DNA of 32,567 nt from JBBQTQ01 sp038213135. GTDB taxonomy: Bacteria > Actinomycetota > Thermoleophilia > Gaiellales > Gaiellaceae. Below, in pieces: positions 14,502-22,101 of the stretch. The notes under the pieces are model-generated. The model was not told the DNA's origin. It searched no databases and was given only the letters and a program-made list of their open reading frames with translations. The DNA lies in the NCBI GenBank assembly GCA_038213135.1, contig JBBQTQ010000025.1:1-32567 (forward strand), in the 5' to 3' direction. Made by a program: the position numbers and the translations under genes. Each line of letters begins with the position of its first letter. Positions within the stretch are counted from its first letter, which is position 1.

Positions 14502-16531
14502 GGCGTTGTCGGGGTGGTGGTGGTCGTCGCGGTCGTGTCGGTGGTCGCCGTCGGCGTCGTGGTCGCCGTGGTCGTCGTGGCTGCCGTCGTCGGCGGCGGA
14601 GGCGGGGGTGCCTTGTAGTGGCCGACGATGATCGTCACGCTCGTCCCGGGCAGCGCTTGTGTCCCCGGCGTGGGGCGCTGGTCGATGACGATCCCGTCCA
14701 GCGAGGGATCGTTCGTCGCCTGGGTGCGCAGGACGACGATGAACCCGGAGTCCTTCAGCGTCTGGCTCGCCGTCGCCTGGTCCGTGCTCGTCACGTCAGG
14801 GACGGACGAGGTCTTCGGCCCCTTCGAGACCGTCAGGGTGATCGTCGAGCCCTTCGGCTGGAGCGAGTCGCCCTTCGGGTCCTCGCCGATGACAGTTCCC
14901 TTGGCCTCGCTCGAGTCGACGTAGTGCGGCGGCGCGACCGCGAAACCCGCGCCCTGGAGCGTCGCCAGCGCCGACTGGTAGGGCAGGCCGATCACGACGG
15001 GCACGGCGATCGGCGCGATTCCCTTCGAGACGTTGATCCGCACGACCGTCCCCTGCACGACCTTCGTTCCCGGCTGCGGATCCTGCGCCGTCACCTGCCC
15101 GGCCGGCTGGGTCGAGTGGATCTCGACGATCTTGTACTTCAGGTGCGCGGCCGTGAGCGCCGCCGTCGCATCCGCAGAGGACTTGTTCCTGACGTCGGGC
15201 ACGGTCGTCTTCGCCTTGCCCGTCGAGACGAAGATCGTGACCGGGTTCCCTTTGGCGGTGCTCGAGCCGGCGTCGGGCGCCTGCTTGAAGACCTGCCCGA
15301 CCTGGATCGGCGGCTTGTCGTACGGCTGCCGGACGATGTGCGCCTTGAAGCCGGAAGCTCGGATCTTCGCCACAGCGAGCCGCTCGACGAGACCGACGTA
15401 GTTCTCGACGCGCACCGGCTTGTTCGCGGCGAGCTGGTCCTGGATCTTCGTGTAGACGTAGAACGCCGCGAACCCGGCGGCGATCGCAAGCAGGATCCCG
15501 AGCACCCATGGCCAGACAGGCCGGCGGCGCGGCTCGTCGTACTCGTAGAAGCCGGTCGGCGGCCCGCTGTAGGCGGGCGGTGCGACGGGCGGGCCCGCCC
15601 GCGGCCGCCGCGGAACGACCTGCGTCGGCGCAGCTGCGGCCAGCGCCGTGCCGGAGAGGATCGCGGTGGCCGCTTCGGCCGTCTCCTCCGAGACTCCCGC
15701 ACCCCGGAGCACTCGCGCCAGGTCGGCATCCATCTCCTCGGCGTTCGCATAGCGGTCGTCTGGATCCTTGGCGAGCGCCCGTAGGATCACGTAGTCCAGG
15801 TCGCGCAGGATCTCCGGACGGCGGGCCGACGGCGGGTCCGGAGTGGCCGAGAGATGCTTCATCGCGATCTCGAGCGGGGTGTCGCCGGTGAACGGGACCG
15901 TGCCGGTGAGCATCTCGTAGAGCACGATCCCGACCGAGTAGAGGTCCGAGCGCTGGTCGACAGGGGCGCCGCGCGCCTGTTCGGGCGAGAGGTACTGCGC
16001 GGTGCCGATGATGGAGCCGGCCTCCGTCATCTGGCTCGCACCGGAGCGTGCGATGCCGAAGTCCGTCACCTTCACGCGCCCGTCGGGGCCGACGATGATG
16101 TTGTGCGGCTTGATGTCTCGGTGGACGATCCCGTTCTTGTGGGCGAAGGCGAGGCCCGCCAGGATCTGGCGTGTGTAGTCGATTGCGACCGGAACCGGGG
16201 TCGGGCCGCGGGTGACGATCAGCTCCTTGAGGGTGCGGCCCTCGAGGTACTCCATCGCGATGTAGTAAGTGCCCTCGGCCTCGCCGCGGTCGTAGATCGC
16301 GACGATGTTCGGGTGCGAGAGTCCCGCCGCGTTTTTGGCCTCGCGGCGGAAGCGCTCGACGAACTGGTCGTCCTGCGAGTGCCGATCGTCGAGCATCTTG
16401 ATCGCAACCCTTCGCCCGAGCTCCTGGTCCTCGGCGAGGTAGACGTTCGCCATGCCGCCGGTGCCGAGCTTGCGGACGACGCGGTAGCGGCCGTCGAAGA
16501 CGCGATCGATCAGCGTGTCCGAAGTCGCCAT
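14498..16531 (-). CDS. pknB: PASTA-domain Ser/Thr protein kinase PknB
   Basis: PknB phosphorylates cell-division and wall proteins in response to muropeptides or lipid II sensed outside the cell. The 677-residue protein has a kinase domain (about 15-275): LGTGGMANVY, Lys45, HRD 137-139, DFG 157-159 and SPE 182-184, with Ser/Thr residues in the activation loop. A Pro-rich juxtamembrane segment leads to one membrane helix (about 339-361). Four PASTA repeats follow (about 371-437, 440-505, 506-575 and 577-645), three ending in VS(T/K)G-like motifs. The C-terminus is an unusual Thr/Pro tail of about 32 residues. ATG 16531 has AGGAGC 5 bases upstream, so this is a leadered start after a 175-base gap from pbpA. 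Confidence 0.96.
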   Translation of the reverse strand: MATSDTLIDRVFDGRYRVVRKLGTGGMANVYLAEDQELGRRVAIKMLDDRHSQDDQFVERFRREAKNAAGLSHPNIVAIYDRGEAEGTYYIAMEYLEGRTLKELIVTRGPTPVPVAIDYTRQILAGLAFAHKNGIVHRDIKPHNIIVGPDGRVKVTDFGIARSGASQMTEAGSIIGTAQYLSPEQARGAPVDQRSDLYSVGIVLYEMLTGTVPFTGDTPLEIAMKHLSATPDPPSARRPEILRDLDYVILRALAKDPDDRYANAEEMDADLARVLRGAGVSEETAEAATAILSGTALAAAAPTQVVPRRPRAGPPVAPPAYSGPPTGFYEYDEPRRRPVWPWVLGILLAIAAGFAAFYVYTKIQDQLAANKPVRVENYVGLVERLAVAKIRASGFKAHIVRQPYDKPPIQVGQVFKQAPDAGSSTAKGNPVTIFVSTGKAKTTVPDVRNKSSADATAALTAAHLKYKIVEIHSTQPAGQVTAQDPQPGTKVVQGTVVRINVSKGIAPIAVPVVIGLPYQSALATLQGAGFAVAPPHYVDSSEAKGTVIGEDPKGDSLQPKGSTITLTVSKGPKTSSVPDVTSTDQATASQTLKDSGFIVVLRTQATNDPSLDGIVIDQRPTPGTQALPGTSVTIIVGHYKAPPPPPPTTAATTTTATTTPTATTDTTATTTTTPTTP
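14505..14617. repeat. Low-complexity Thr/Pro-coding tract of pknB
   Basis: The last pknB codons are almost all ACN and CCN, giving irregular short repeats (GGTGGTGGTCGTCGC-like on the plus strand). This tract would be prone to length variation. It is not a CRISPR array, since there are no spaced identical repeats. Confidence 0.6.
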
Positions 16532-16636
16532 CAGTGCTCCTGCCAGTGATGCTGTCGGAACTCTGGGTCGCTAGCACCAAGCGAGAGGCCGCACTCGCCC
16601 GCTGGCCAGGCTGGGAGCCTGATCAAGGGCGAGGGT

Positions 16637-16671
16637 GGGCTCTCGCGCCGCGTGATGGCGGCCCAGAGCCC
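16637..16671 (-). other. Hairpin in the pbpA-pknB spacer
   Basis: A 7-bp outer stem (16637-16643 with 16665-16671) encloses a 5-bp stem (16647-16651 with 16658-16662) and a 6-base loop. No T-run follows in the leftward direction. It may limit read-through from pbpA into pknB or act in mRNA stability. The rest of this 175-base gap shows nothing clear besides the pknB ribosome site. Confidence 0.4.
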
Positions 16672-16706
16672 GGCGTGTATTGCTGGTAGGAGCACCATCT
16701 CTAAGG

Positions 16707-18191
16707 TTAGGGCCCGGGCCTGCGGAGCAACTGCTCCATGATCGTCTTCGCGATCGGGGCCGCGGTCGCGCCGCCGGTGCCGTGCTGGTTCTCGAGCGCC
16801 ACGGCGATCGCGACCCGGGGCGCATCGGCGGGCGCGAAGGCGACGAACCAGGTGGTGTTGACGTGCGCGACGCCCGTCTCGGCCGTCCCGGTCTTGCCGG
16901 CGACCAGCACGCCGGGAATCTGCGCGGCGGTGCCGGTGCCGCCGCTGACGACGGCCTCCATCATCGTCGTCAGGTCTGTGGCCGTCTGCGGCTCGATCGC
17001 ACGCCCGAGCTCCCGCGGCTTCGTGCGTTGCAGCGTCGACTTGTCGGGCGCGACGATCCGGTCGATCAGGTACGGCTGCATGACGACGCCCTGGTTGGCG
17101 ATCCCCGCGGCGACCATCGCCATCTGCAGCGGGGTGACGAGCAGGCGGGCCTCCTGACCGAAGCCGAGCCGTCCGTTGTCCACCTGGAAGTCGTGCTTGG
17201 GGAAGAAGAGCCGCGAGTTCCGCCAGAGTCCGCTCGGTTTGCGCTCGGAGACCGGCGTCTCGAGCGGCGGGATCGCGTAGAAGCCGAAGCGGCGCGCGTA
17301 GTCGAGGATCACGTGCGCTCCGAGCTTCTTCCCGATCTCGCAGAAGACGGCGTTGATCGAGTGCTGCAGCGCCTGGACGAAGTTGACCTGCCCGAAGACC
17401 TCGGGTCCGTTCTGGTCGGAGAAGTTCGTCACCTTCTTGCCGTACTCGATGCAGTAGCCCGGGTCGTTGAAGCTCGAGTCGAGCGTGTAGGTGCCGCTGT
17501 CGAGCGCCGCCGCGGCGGTGACGAGCTTGAACGACGAGCCCGGTGAGTACGTGCCCTGCGTAGCCCGGTTGAGGAGCGGCGCTGCCGGACGGCAGTTCGC
17601 CTGGATCCGGGAGATCGCCGGGTAGTCGCGCTCGATCAGGTTCGGGTCGTACGACGGCGAGGTCGCCATCACGAGCACCTTCCCGGTGACCGGGTCGAGC
17701 GCGACGACAGCGCCGCAGTTCGAGCCGAGCGCCTGGATCGCCAAGCGTTGCGCCTGCGCGTCGAGCGTGAGCACGAGGTTGTTGCCGACGATCGTCGCGC
17801 CCTTCAACACATCCAGCGTGCGGTCGAGCACCGTCGAGAGGTGCGCGTTCGATGCCGTCAGGTAGTCGTTTTCCGATTCCTCGAGGCCGGTGCGGAAGCG
17901 GGCCTGCGTCGAGTAGCCGACCACGTCCGAGGCGAGGTTGCCGTTCGGATAGCGCCGGAAATAGAAGGTCTGGTCGCTGACCTTCTTGGCGCGGTTCAGG
18001 GCGAGCGGTGTGCCGGCGGCCGTGTAAATGGCGCCCCGCTTGATCGTGAACTGCGCGACCCGGGCGATCGCGTTGTCCTGCTTGTCGCGCAGGCCCGCAG
18101 CGGCCCAGGTCTGCCAGTAGGTCGTCCCGACGATGAGTGCCACGAGCAGCACGACCGCGGCGACGGTCAGCTTGCGGATCTGGTCGTTCAC
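16707..18191 (-). CDS. pbpA: Peptidoglycan transpeptidase PbpA (class B PBP)
   Basis: A penicillin-binding protein that cross-links peptidoglycan, partner of the RodA polymerase. The 494-residue product has an N-terminal membrane helix (about 7-24), a dimerisation region starting RGAIYTAAGTPLA (about 52-64), and a transpeptidase domain with the active-site Ser219 (SSFK 219-222), the SIN motif 278-280 and KTG 433-435. Length and plan match mycobacterial PbpA. The GTG start overlaps the rodA stop by 4 bases, so glycosyltransferase and transpeptidase are made in a coupled way. Confidence 0.95.
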   Translation of the reverse strand: MNDQIRKLTVAAVVLLVALIVGTTYWQTWAAAGLRDKQDNAIARVAQFTIKRGAIYTAAGTPLALNRAKKVSDQTFYFRRYPNGNLASDVVGYSTQARFRTGLEESENDYLTASNAHLSTVLDRTLDVLKGATIVGNNLVLTLDAQAQRLAIQALGSNCGAVVALDPVTGKVLVMATSPSYDPNLIERDYPAISRIQANCRPAAPLLNRATQGTYSPGSSFKLVTAAAALDSGTYTLDSSFNDPGYCIEYGKKVTNFSDQNGPEVFGQVNFVQALQHSINAVFCEIGKKLGAHVILDYARRFGFYAIPPLETPVSERKPSGLWRNSRLFFPKHDFQVDNGRLGFGQEARLLVTPLQMAMVAAGIANQGVVMQPYLIDRIVAPDKSTLQRTKPRELGRAIEPQTATDLTTMMEAVVSGGTGTAAQIPGVLVAGKTGTAETGVAHVNTTWFVAFAPADAPRVAIAVALENQHGTGGATAAPIAKTIMEQLLRRPGP

Positions 18192-19498
18192 GCGCCCGCC
18201 GCCTTCGCGTTCGCACGGTTCGAGACCAGCAGGAGACCCGCGAGCAGCACGAAGTTGGCGACGATGCTCGAGCCGCCGTAGCTCACGAACGGCATCGTGA
18301 TCCCGGTCAGCGGGATCAGCCGCAGGACGCCGCCGATGATGATGAACGTCTGCAGCGCGAAGCCGAAGGTGAGGCCCGCCGCGAGCAGCTTCGAGAAGCC
18401 GTCCTCGGCCAGGATCGCGAGCCGCATGCCGCGCAGGACGATCACGATGTAGACGAGCAGCAGCGCCGACGAGCCGATCAGGCCCAGCTCCTGCGAGAGC
18501 GCCGAGTAGATGAAGTCGGTGTTCAGGAACGGGATCAGCTGGTGCCCGTCAGGTGTCGTGAAGGTGCCCTTGCCGAAGCCGGGGCCGCCGTAGCCGCCGT
18601 TGCCGATCGAATAGAGCGACTTGACGAGCTGGTAGCTCTGGCAGTCCTGCCGCAGAGCCGGGTGGCCGGAGAGCGGGCAGGGCACCGGGTGACTCGTCCA
18701 CGGGTGCAGCCAGATCGTCACGCGCTCCTTGACCCGCGCCACGAAATGGTAGGCACCGTACGAGCCGACCACGAACAGCGCGAGTCCGGAGAACGCGTAG
18801 GCCTTGCGCGCCGTCGCCGTGTAGAGCATCGCCAGGAAGATCCCGAAGTAGAGGAGCGCGCTGCCGAGGTCCTTCGTCTCGACGAGGACGAGCATCGCGG
18901 CGCCCCAGATCACGAGCAGTGGCCCGAGGTCCTTCAGCCGCCCCTGCGCGAGCACCTCTCGCTTCTCGCGCAGGTAGCCCGCGAGGAAGACGATCAGCAT
19001 GATCTTCGCGAGCTCGCCCGGCTGGAACTGGAGGCTCCCGAAGTGGATCCAGAGCCGGGCGCCGTTGATCGTCTGCCCGAGACCGGGCAGTGCGGGCAGC
19101 GCGAGCAGGAAGACGGCGCCGAGACCGAAGATGTACTTGTAGTTCTCGAGCTTGCGGTAGTCGCGGCGCAGGAGCAGCAGCACGGCGCCGAACACGGCCA
19201 CGCCGATCACGATCCAGAGGCTCTGGCGGAGCGCGTCGCTCGGCTTCAGGCGGTAGATCTCGATCACGCCCACGGCGGTCAGCAGGCCTGCGAGCGGGAG
19301 CAGGTACGGATCCGCGTGCGGCACCGCGAGTCGCGTGAAGACGTGCGCGACGAGGTAGAGGCCGAGGAAGAAGAGCCCGTAGGTGAGCGAGGCGGTCGAG
19401 ATCACGTCCTGGCGCGCGATGAAGACGCTCGCGAAGCCGAGGCCGGTGAGGATCGCGACGACGATCAGGTTCGCGAGCTCGCGATTTCGATAGCTCAA
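18188..19498 (-). CDS. rodA: SEDS peptidoglycan glycosyltransferase RodA (FtsW/RodA/SpoVE family)
   Basis: A polytopic membrane enzyme that polymerises lipid II into glycan strands. The 436-residue product has about ten hydrophobic segments. It contains the SEDS hallmarks NGARLWIHFGSLQFQPGE (about 145-162), KDLGSALLYFG, the extracellular loop with GPGFGKGTF, NTDFIYSALSQELGL and the C-terminal MPFVSYGGSS. The start is TTG 19498 with GAGGA just upstream; no better start is in frame. It follows the PP2C gene after 77 bases that contain a perfect inverted repeat. Confidence 0.94.
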   Translation of the reverse strand: MSYRNRELANLIVVAILTGLGFASVFIARQDVISTASLTYGLFFLGLYLVAHVFTRLAVPHADPYLLPLAGLLTAVGVIEIYRLKPSDALRQSLWIVIGVAVFGAVLLLLRRDYRKLENYKYIFGLGAVFLLALPALPGLGQTINGARLWIHFGSLQFQPGELAKIMLIVFLAGYLREKREVLAQGRLKDLGPLLVIWGAAMLVLVETKDLGSALLYFGIFLAMLYTATARKAYAFSGLALFVVGSYGAYHFVARVKERVTIWLHPWTSHPVPCPLSGHPALRQDCQSYQLVKSLYSIGNGGYGGPGFGKGTFTTPDGHQLIPFLNTDFIYSALSQELGLIGSSALLLVYIVIVLRGMRLAILAEDGFSKLLAAGLTFGFALQTFIIIGGVLRLIPLTGITMPFVSYGGSSIVANFVLLAGLLLVSNRANAKAAGA

Positions 19499-19522
19499 AT
19501 TCCTCGCCCTACTTGGTGGGGT

Positions 19523-19552
19523 GAGGGACAGGCCTCAAGAGGCCTGTCCCTC
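19523..19552. repeat. Perfect 14-base inverted repeat upstream of rodA
   Basis: GAGGGACAGGCCTC, two bases, then its exact reverse complement GAGGCCTGTCCCTC. It lies in the 77-base gap between the PP2C stop and the rodA start. No T-run follows on either strand, so a simple terminator is unlikely. It could be a protein binding site or an RNA hairpin that sets rodA-pbpA expression relative to the upstream genes. Confidence 0.7.
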
Positions 19553-19575
19553 GGCCCTGCGCGCCCTAGTTGCGG

Positions 19576-20742
19576 TCATGGAACTGCATCGGGCTCGAAG
19601 GATTTGACGAGGCGGATGGCGGCGTGCTTGCTGCGCAGGTCGTGGTTGAAGAGCTTCTGCCGCTCTCCGCGGGAGAGCTGCGCGGCGAGCAGCGGGCTCT
19701 CGTAGACCAGGCGGTAGAGGTGGACGCCGCCGCCGAGATCCCACGGCACGCCCTGATAGACCGCGACGTGGCCGTTCGCCTCTGCGCCGACGAAGTTCGA
19801 GCGCGAGAGCTGCCAGACGCCGAGGCCGAGCAGGACGAGCACGAGCACGACGACTGCGGCCAGGACGTAGGGCCAGCGTCGGCGGCGGGCCTTGGCGACC
19901 GGGGCTGCCTCGGCACGCACGGCTCCATCCGAGATCGTCGGCACGCCTTCGAGCCCGGAGAGGGTGTCTTCGTCGGCCAGGTCCCGAGGGTCCTCGGCCG
20001 GGGCCGCGATCTGGACGGTGTCCTCCGCACCGGCTGCGGCGATCTCGAAGAGGACGATCGTGATGTTGTCCTCGCCGCCGCTCTTGTTGGCGGCGTCGAC
20101 GAGCGCCTTGCCGGCCTTCTTCAGGTCGGCGCGCTGCTTGTCGACGAGGTCGAGGATCGTCTGCTCGTCGACCATCGAGGTGAGGCCGTCGGAGCAGAGC
20201 ATGAAGATGTCGCCCGGCTGCGTCGTGACGGAGAAGCGGTCGACGTCGACGTCGGGCTCCGTGCCGAGGGCGCGCGTGATCATCGAGCGCTGCGGATGTA
20301 CCTCCGCCTCCTCGGGCGAGAGCTTGCCGCTTCGCACGAGCTCGGCGACGAGAGAGTGATCCTCGGTCAGCTGCTCGAGCTTCCCCTCGCGGATCAGGTA
20401 GGCGCGGGAGTCCCCGACGTGCCCGATTCGGACCTGGCCGTCCTCGACGAGCGCGACCGTCATGGTCGTCCCCATCCCGGACACGGCGTCGTCCGTGCTC
20501 GAGCGCTCGTAGACGCGGCGGTTGGCCTCCTGGATCAGCTCGACGACGCGCTCCTCGCCGCCCTTTTCCAGGTCGGCCGACATCACGGCCGCCGCGGCGA
20601 GCCGCGAAGCGATCTCGCCGGCCTGGGCGCCGCCCATTCCGTCCGCAACCGCGAAGAGCGGGGGCTCGCGAACGTACGCGTCCTCGTTGCGGCGCCGCTT
20701 GCGGCCGGAATCGGAGACGGCTGCGCTCTGACCCAAAGTCAT
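19576..20742 (-). CDS. Membrane-anchored PP2C-type Ser/Thr phosphatase (PstP-like)
   Basis: This phosphatase would reverse phosphorylation by the cluster's kinases. From ATG 20742 the product has 388 residues. The metal-dependent PP2C domain (about 1-235) shows RRNEDAY, VADGMGGAQAGE, GMGTTMTVALV, HVGDSRAYL, CSDGLTSM and GGEDNITIV, with all Asp metal ligands in place. A linker and one membrane helix (about 285-305, after KARRRRWPYV) lead to an outer domain of about 80 residues with no recognised fold. This is the plan of mycobacterial PstP. A TTG at 20766 would add 8 residues, but the ATG matches the family start better. Confidence 0.94.
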   Translation of the reverse strand: MTLGQSAAVSDSGRKRRRNEDAYVREPPLFAVADGMGGAQAGEIASRLAAAAVMSADLEKGGEERVVELIQEANRRVYERSSTDDAVSGMGTTMTVALVEDGQVRIGHVGDSRAYLIREGKLEQLTEDHSLVAELVRSGKLSPEEAEVHPQRSMITRALGTEPDVDVDRFSVTTQPGDIFMLCSDGLTSMVDEQTILDLVDKQRADLKKAGKALVDAANKSGGEDNITIVLFEIAAAGAEDTVQIAAPAEDPRDLADEDTLSGLEGVPTISDGAVRAEAAPVAKARRRRWPYVLAAVVVLVLVLLGLGVWQLSRSNFVGAEANGHVAVYQGVPWDLGGGVHLYRLVYESPLLAAQLSRGERQKLFNHDLRSKHAAIRLVKSFEPDAVP

Positions 20743-20802
20743 GTCACCACGTACGTGCCAGGACAAGTCCAGGCACGAGATCTCCCGGGGCTCGGTCTGT
20801 GG

Positions 20803-21300
20803 TCACAGGTCATACCTGAAGTCGCTCTCCCCGATCCGGACGAGATCGCCGGGATGGAGCCGTCGCGCGTCGTCGACCCGCTCGCCGTTCACGAACGTGC
20901 CGTTGGTCGAGCCGGTGTCCACGATCCAGACGCCGTCCTTGCGAGGTTCGAAGCGGGCGTGGATCCCGGAGGCGAACTCGTCGTTCTGCAAGGGAAGGTG
21001 GTTCTGCGCGCCGCGGCCCACCGTGAGCGGAGTCGCCTCCAGCTCGTGGACGATCCCGTCGGACAACGAGGGGCTGGAGACGACGACGAGCCGGCCGGGC
21101 GAGCGCACGGGCGGCGCTGCCGTGGACGTCGTTCGCACGGCAGCCGCCCGCTGCGGCGCCAGCACGAAGCTCTCCTGCGGCGTACGGATGTCCTTGCTCG
21201 CGACCCGCACGATCCGCCAGATGAAGAGATAGAGCAGAATCAGGAAGAGGATCTTCAGGAGGAGCAGGACCTCCTGGATTGCCACCGAGGCGACCGTCAC
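20803..21300 (-). CDS. fhaB: Membrane-anchored FHA-domain protein FhaB (FipA-like)
   Basis: FHA domains bind phospho-threonine peptides. The 165-residue protein has an N-terminal membrane helix (about 8-29), a basic and variable linker, and a C-terminal FHA domain (about 80-165). The domain shows LTVGRGAQNHLPL, SGIHARF in place of the usual S-x-x-H, and DTGSTNGTFVNG. In mycobacteria the homologue links PknA/PknB signalling to septal and wall growth. GTG start overlaps the fhaA stop (GTGA). The PP2C gene follows after 60 bases. Confidence 0.92.
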   Translation of the reverse strand: MTVASVAIQEVLLLLKILFLILLYLFIWRIVRVASKDIRTPQESFVLAPQRAAAVRTTSTAAPPVRSPGRLVVVSSPSLSDGIVHELEATPLTVGRGAQNHLPLQNDEFASGIHARFEPRKDGVWIVDTGSTNGTFVNGERVDDARRLHPGDLVRIGESDFRYDL

Positions 21301-22073
21301 GCCGTCTCCAGCTCGAAGAGGAGCTCGGTCGAGCCGATCGTGATCCGGTCGCCGTTGCGGAGCTTGGCCCGCTTCTCGCGGCGGCCGTTCACCTCGATCC
21401 CGTTGGTGGAGTCGAGGTCGACGACCCAGTACGACGCGCCTTCCTGGACGACTTCGGCGTGCCGGCGCGAGGCGTTCGGGTCGGGCAGCTGGATGTCGCA
21501 GTCCTTCGAGCGCCCGATCACGGCGCGGGCATTGCCGAGCTCATGGGTCGTTCCGTCGACGGTCAGCTTCGCGCGCTCGGGCTCCAGGCCGAGCTCCTCG
21601 CCGGAGACCGCCTCGGTCTCGCCCGGCGGCTCCGGCTTGTAGATCATCGTCGCGCCCGGCTGGGCCTGCTCCTCGGGCGCGTCCTCGTCCCGCGCGTCCT
21701 GGGGCTTTTGCACCATCCTGGTTGCGATCCCGAACTCGCCGACCGAGAGGTCCGGCTCGGTCGTGATCAGCACCGCCGGTGGCGAGAGCAGGACGTAGCC
21801 CTCGCGCCTCGCGTGCTCGGCCAGGTAGTCCTGCAGCTCGACCCGCAGCGAGGCCTCGTAGCTCTTGAACTGCTCGCGATCGCCGGGCGCCAGGTAGACC
21901 GAGTACTCGTTCGGCACGTAGACGCGCGAAACGGAGACCATCTTGTGGTCGTCCATCTCCTTCACGAGCTTGCGGGCGAGCTCGACCGGCTGCACGTTCG
22001 ACTTGAAGGCGCGCCCGAAGACGCCCTCGAACAGCGACTCGATCTTCTGCTCGATCGACCGGAGGACGTTCAC
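21297..22073 (-). CDS. fhaA: FHA-domain protein FhaA (DUF3662 + FHA)
   Basis: The 258-residue cytosolic protein has an N-terminal DUF3662/FhaA domain (about 1-115; starts VLRSIEQKIESLFEGVFGRA), an acidic linker, and a C-terminal FHA domain (about 165-255). The FHA domain has the full set of binding motifs: IGRSKDCDIQL, SRRHAEV and DLDSTNGIEVNG. In mycobacteria FhaA binds phosphorylated MviN and slows lipid II flipping. MviN itself is not in the window. GTG 22073 lies 7 bases after TTAAAT, suggesting a leaderless promoter that would head the wall cluster even though a kinase gene lies 28 bases upstream on the same strand. Confidence 0.94.
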   Translation of the reverse strand: MNVLRSIEQKIESLFEGVFGRAFKSNVQPVELARKLVKEMDDHKMVSVSRVYVPNEYSVYLAPGDREQFKSYEASLRVELQDYLAEHARREGYVLLSPPAVLITTEPDLSVGEFGIATRMVQKPQDARDEDAPEEQAQPGATMIYKPEPPGETEAVSGEELGLEPERAKLTVDGTTHELGNARAVIGRSKDCDIQLPDPNASRRHAEVVQEGASYWVVDLDSTNGIEVNGRREKRAKLRNGDRITIGSTELLFELETA

Positions 22074-22080
22074 CCCGGAG

Positions 22081-22086
22081 ATTTAA
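22081..22086 (-). promoter_or_regulatory. fhaA -10 box, leaderless-type
   Basis: Minus-strand TTAAAT is followed by 7 bases and GTG 22073, within the 28-base gap after the upstream kinase gene. It would allow fhaA-to-ddl expression independent of that kinase. Confidence 0.45.
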
Positions 22087-22101
22087 CCCCCTCGGGCGCG
22101 T

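Noticed and set aside
14505..14617. A CRISPR-like or tandem repeat array
   Set aside because: It is a Thr/Pro codon tract at the end of pknB without regular units or spacers.
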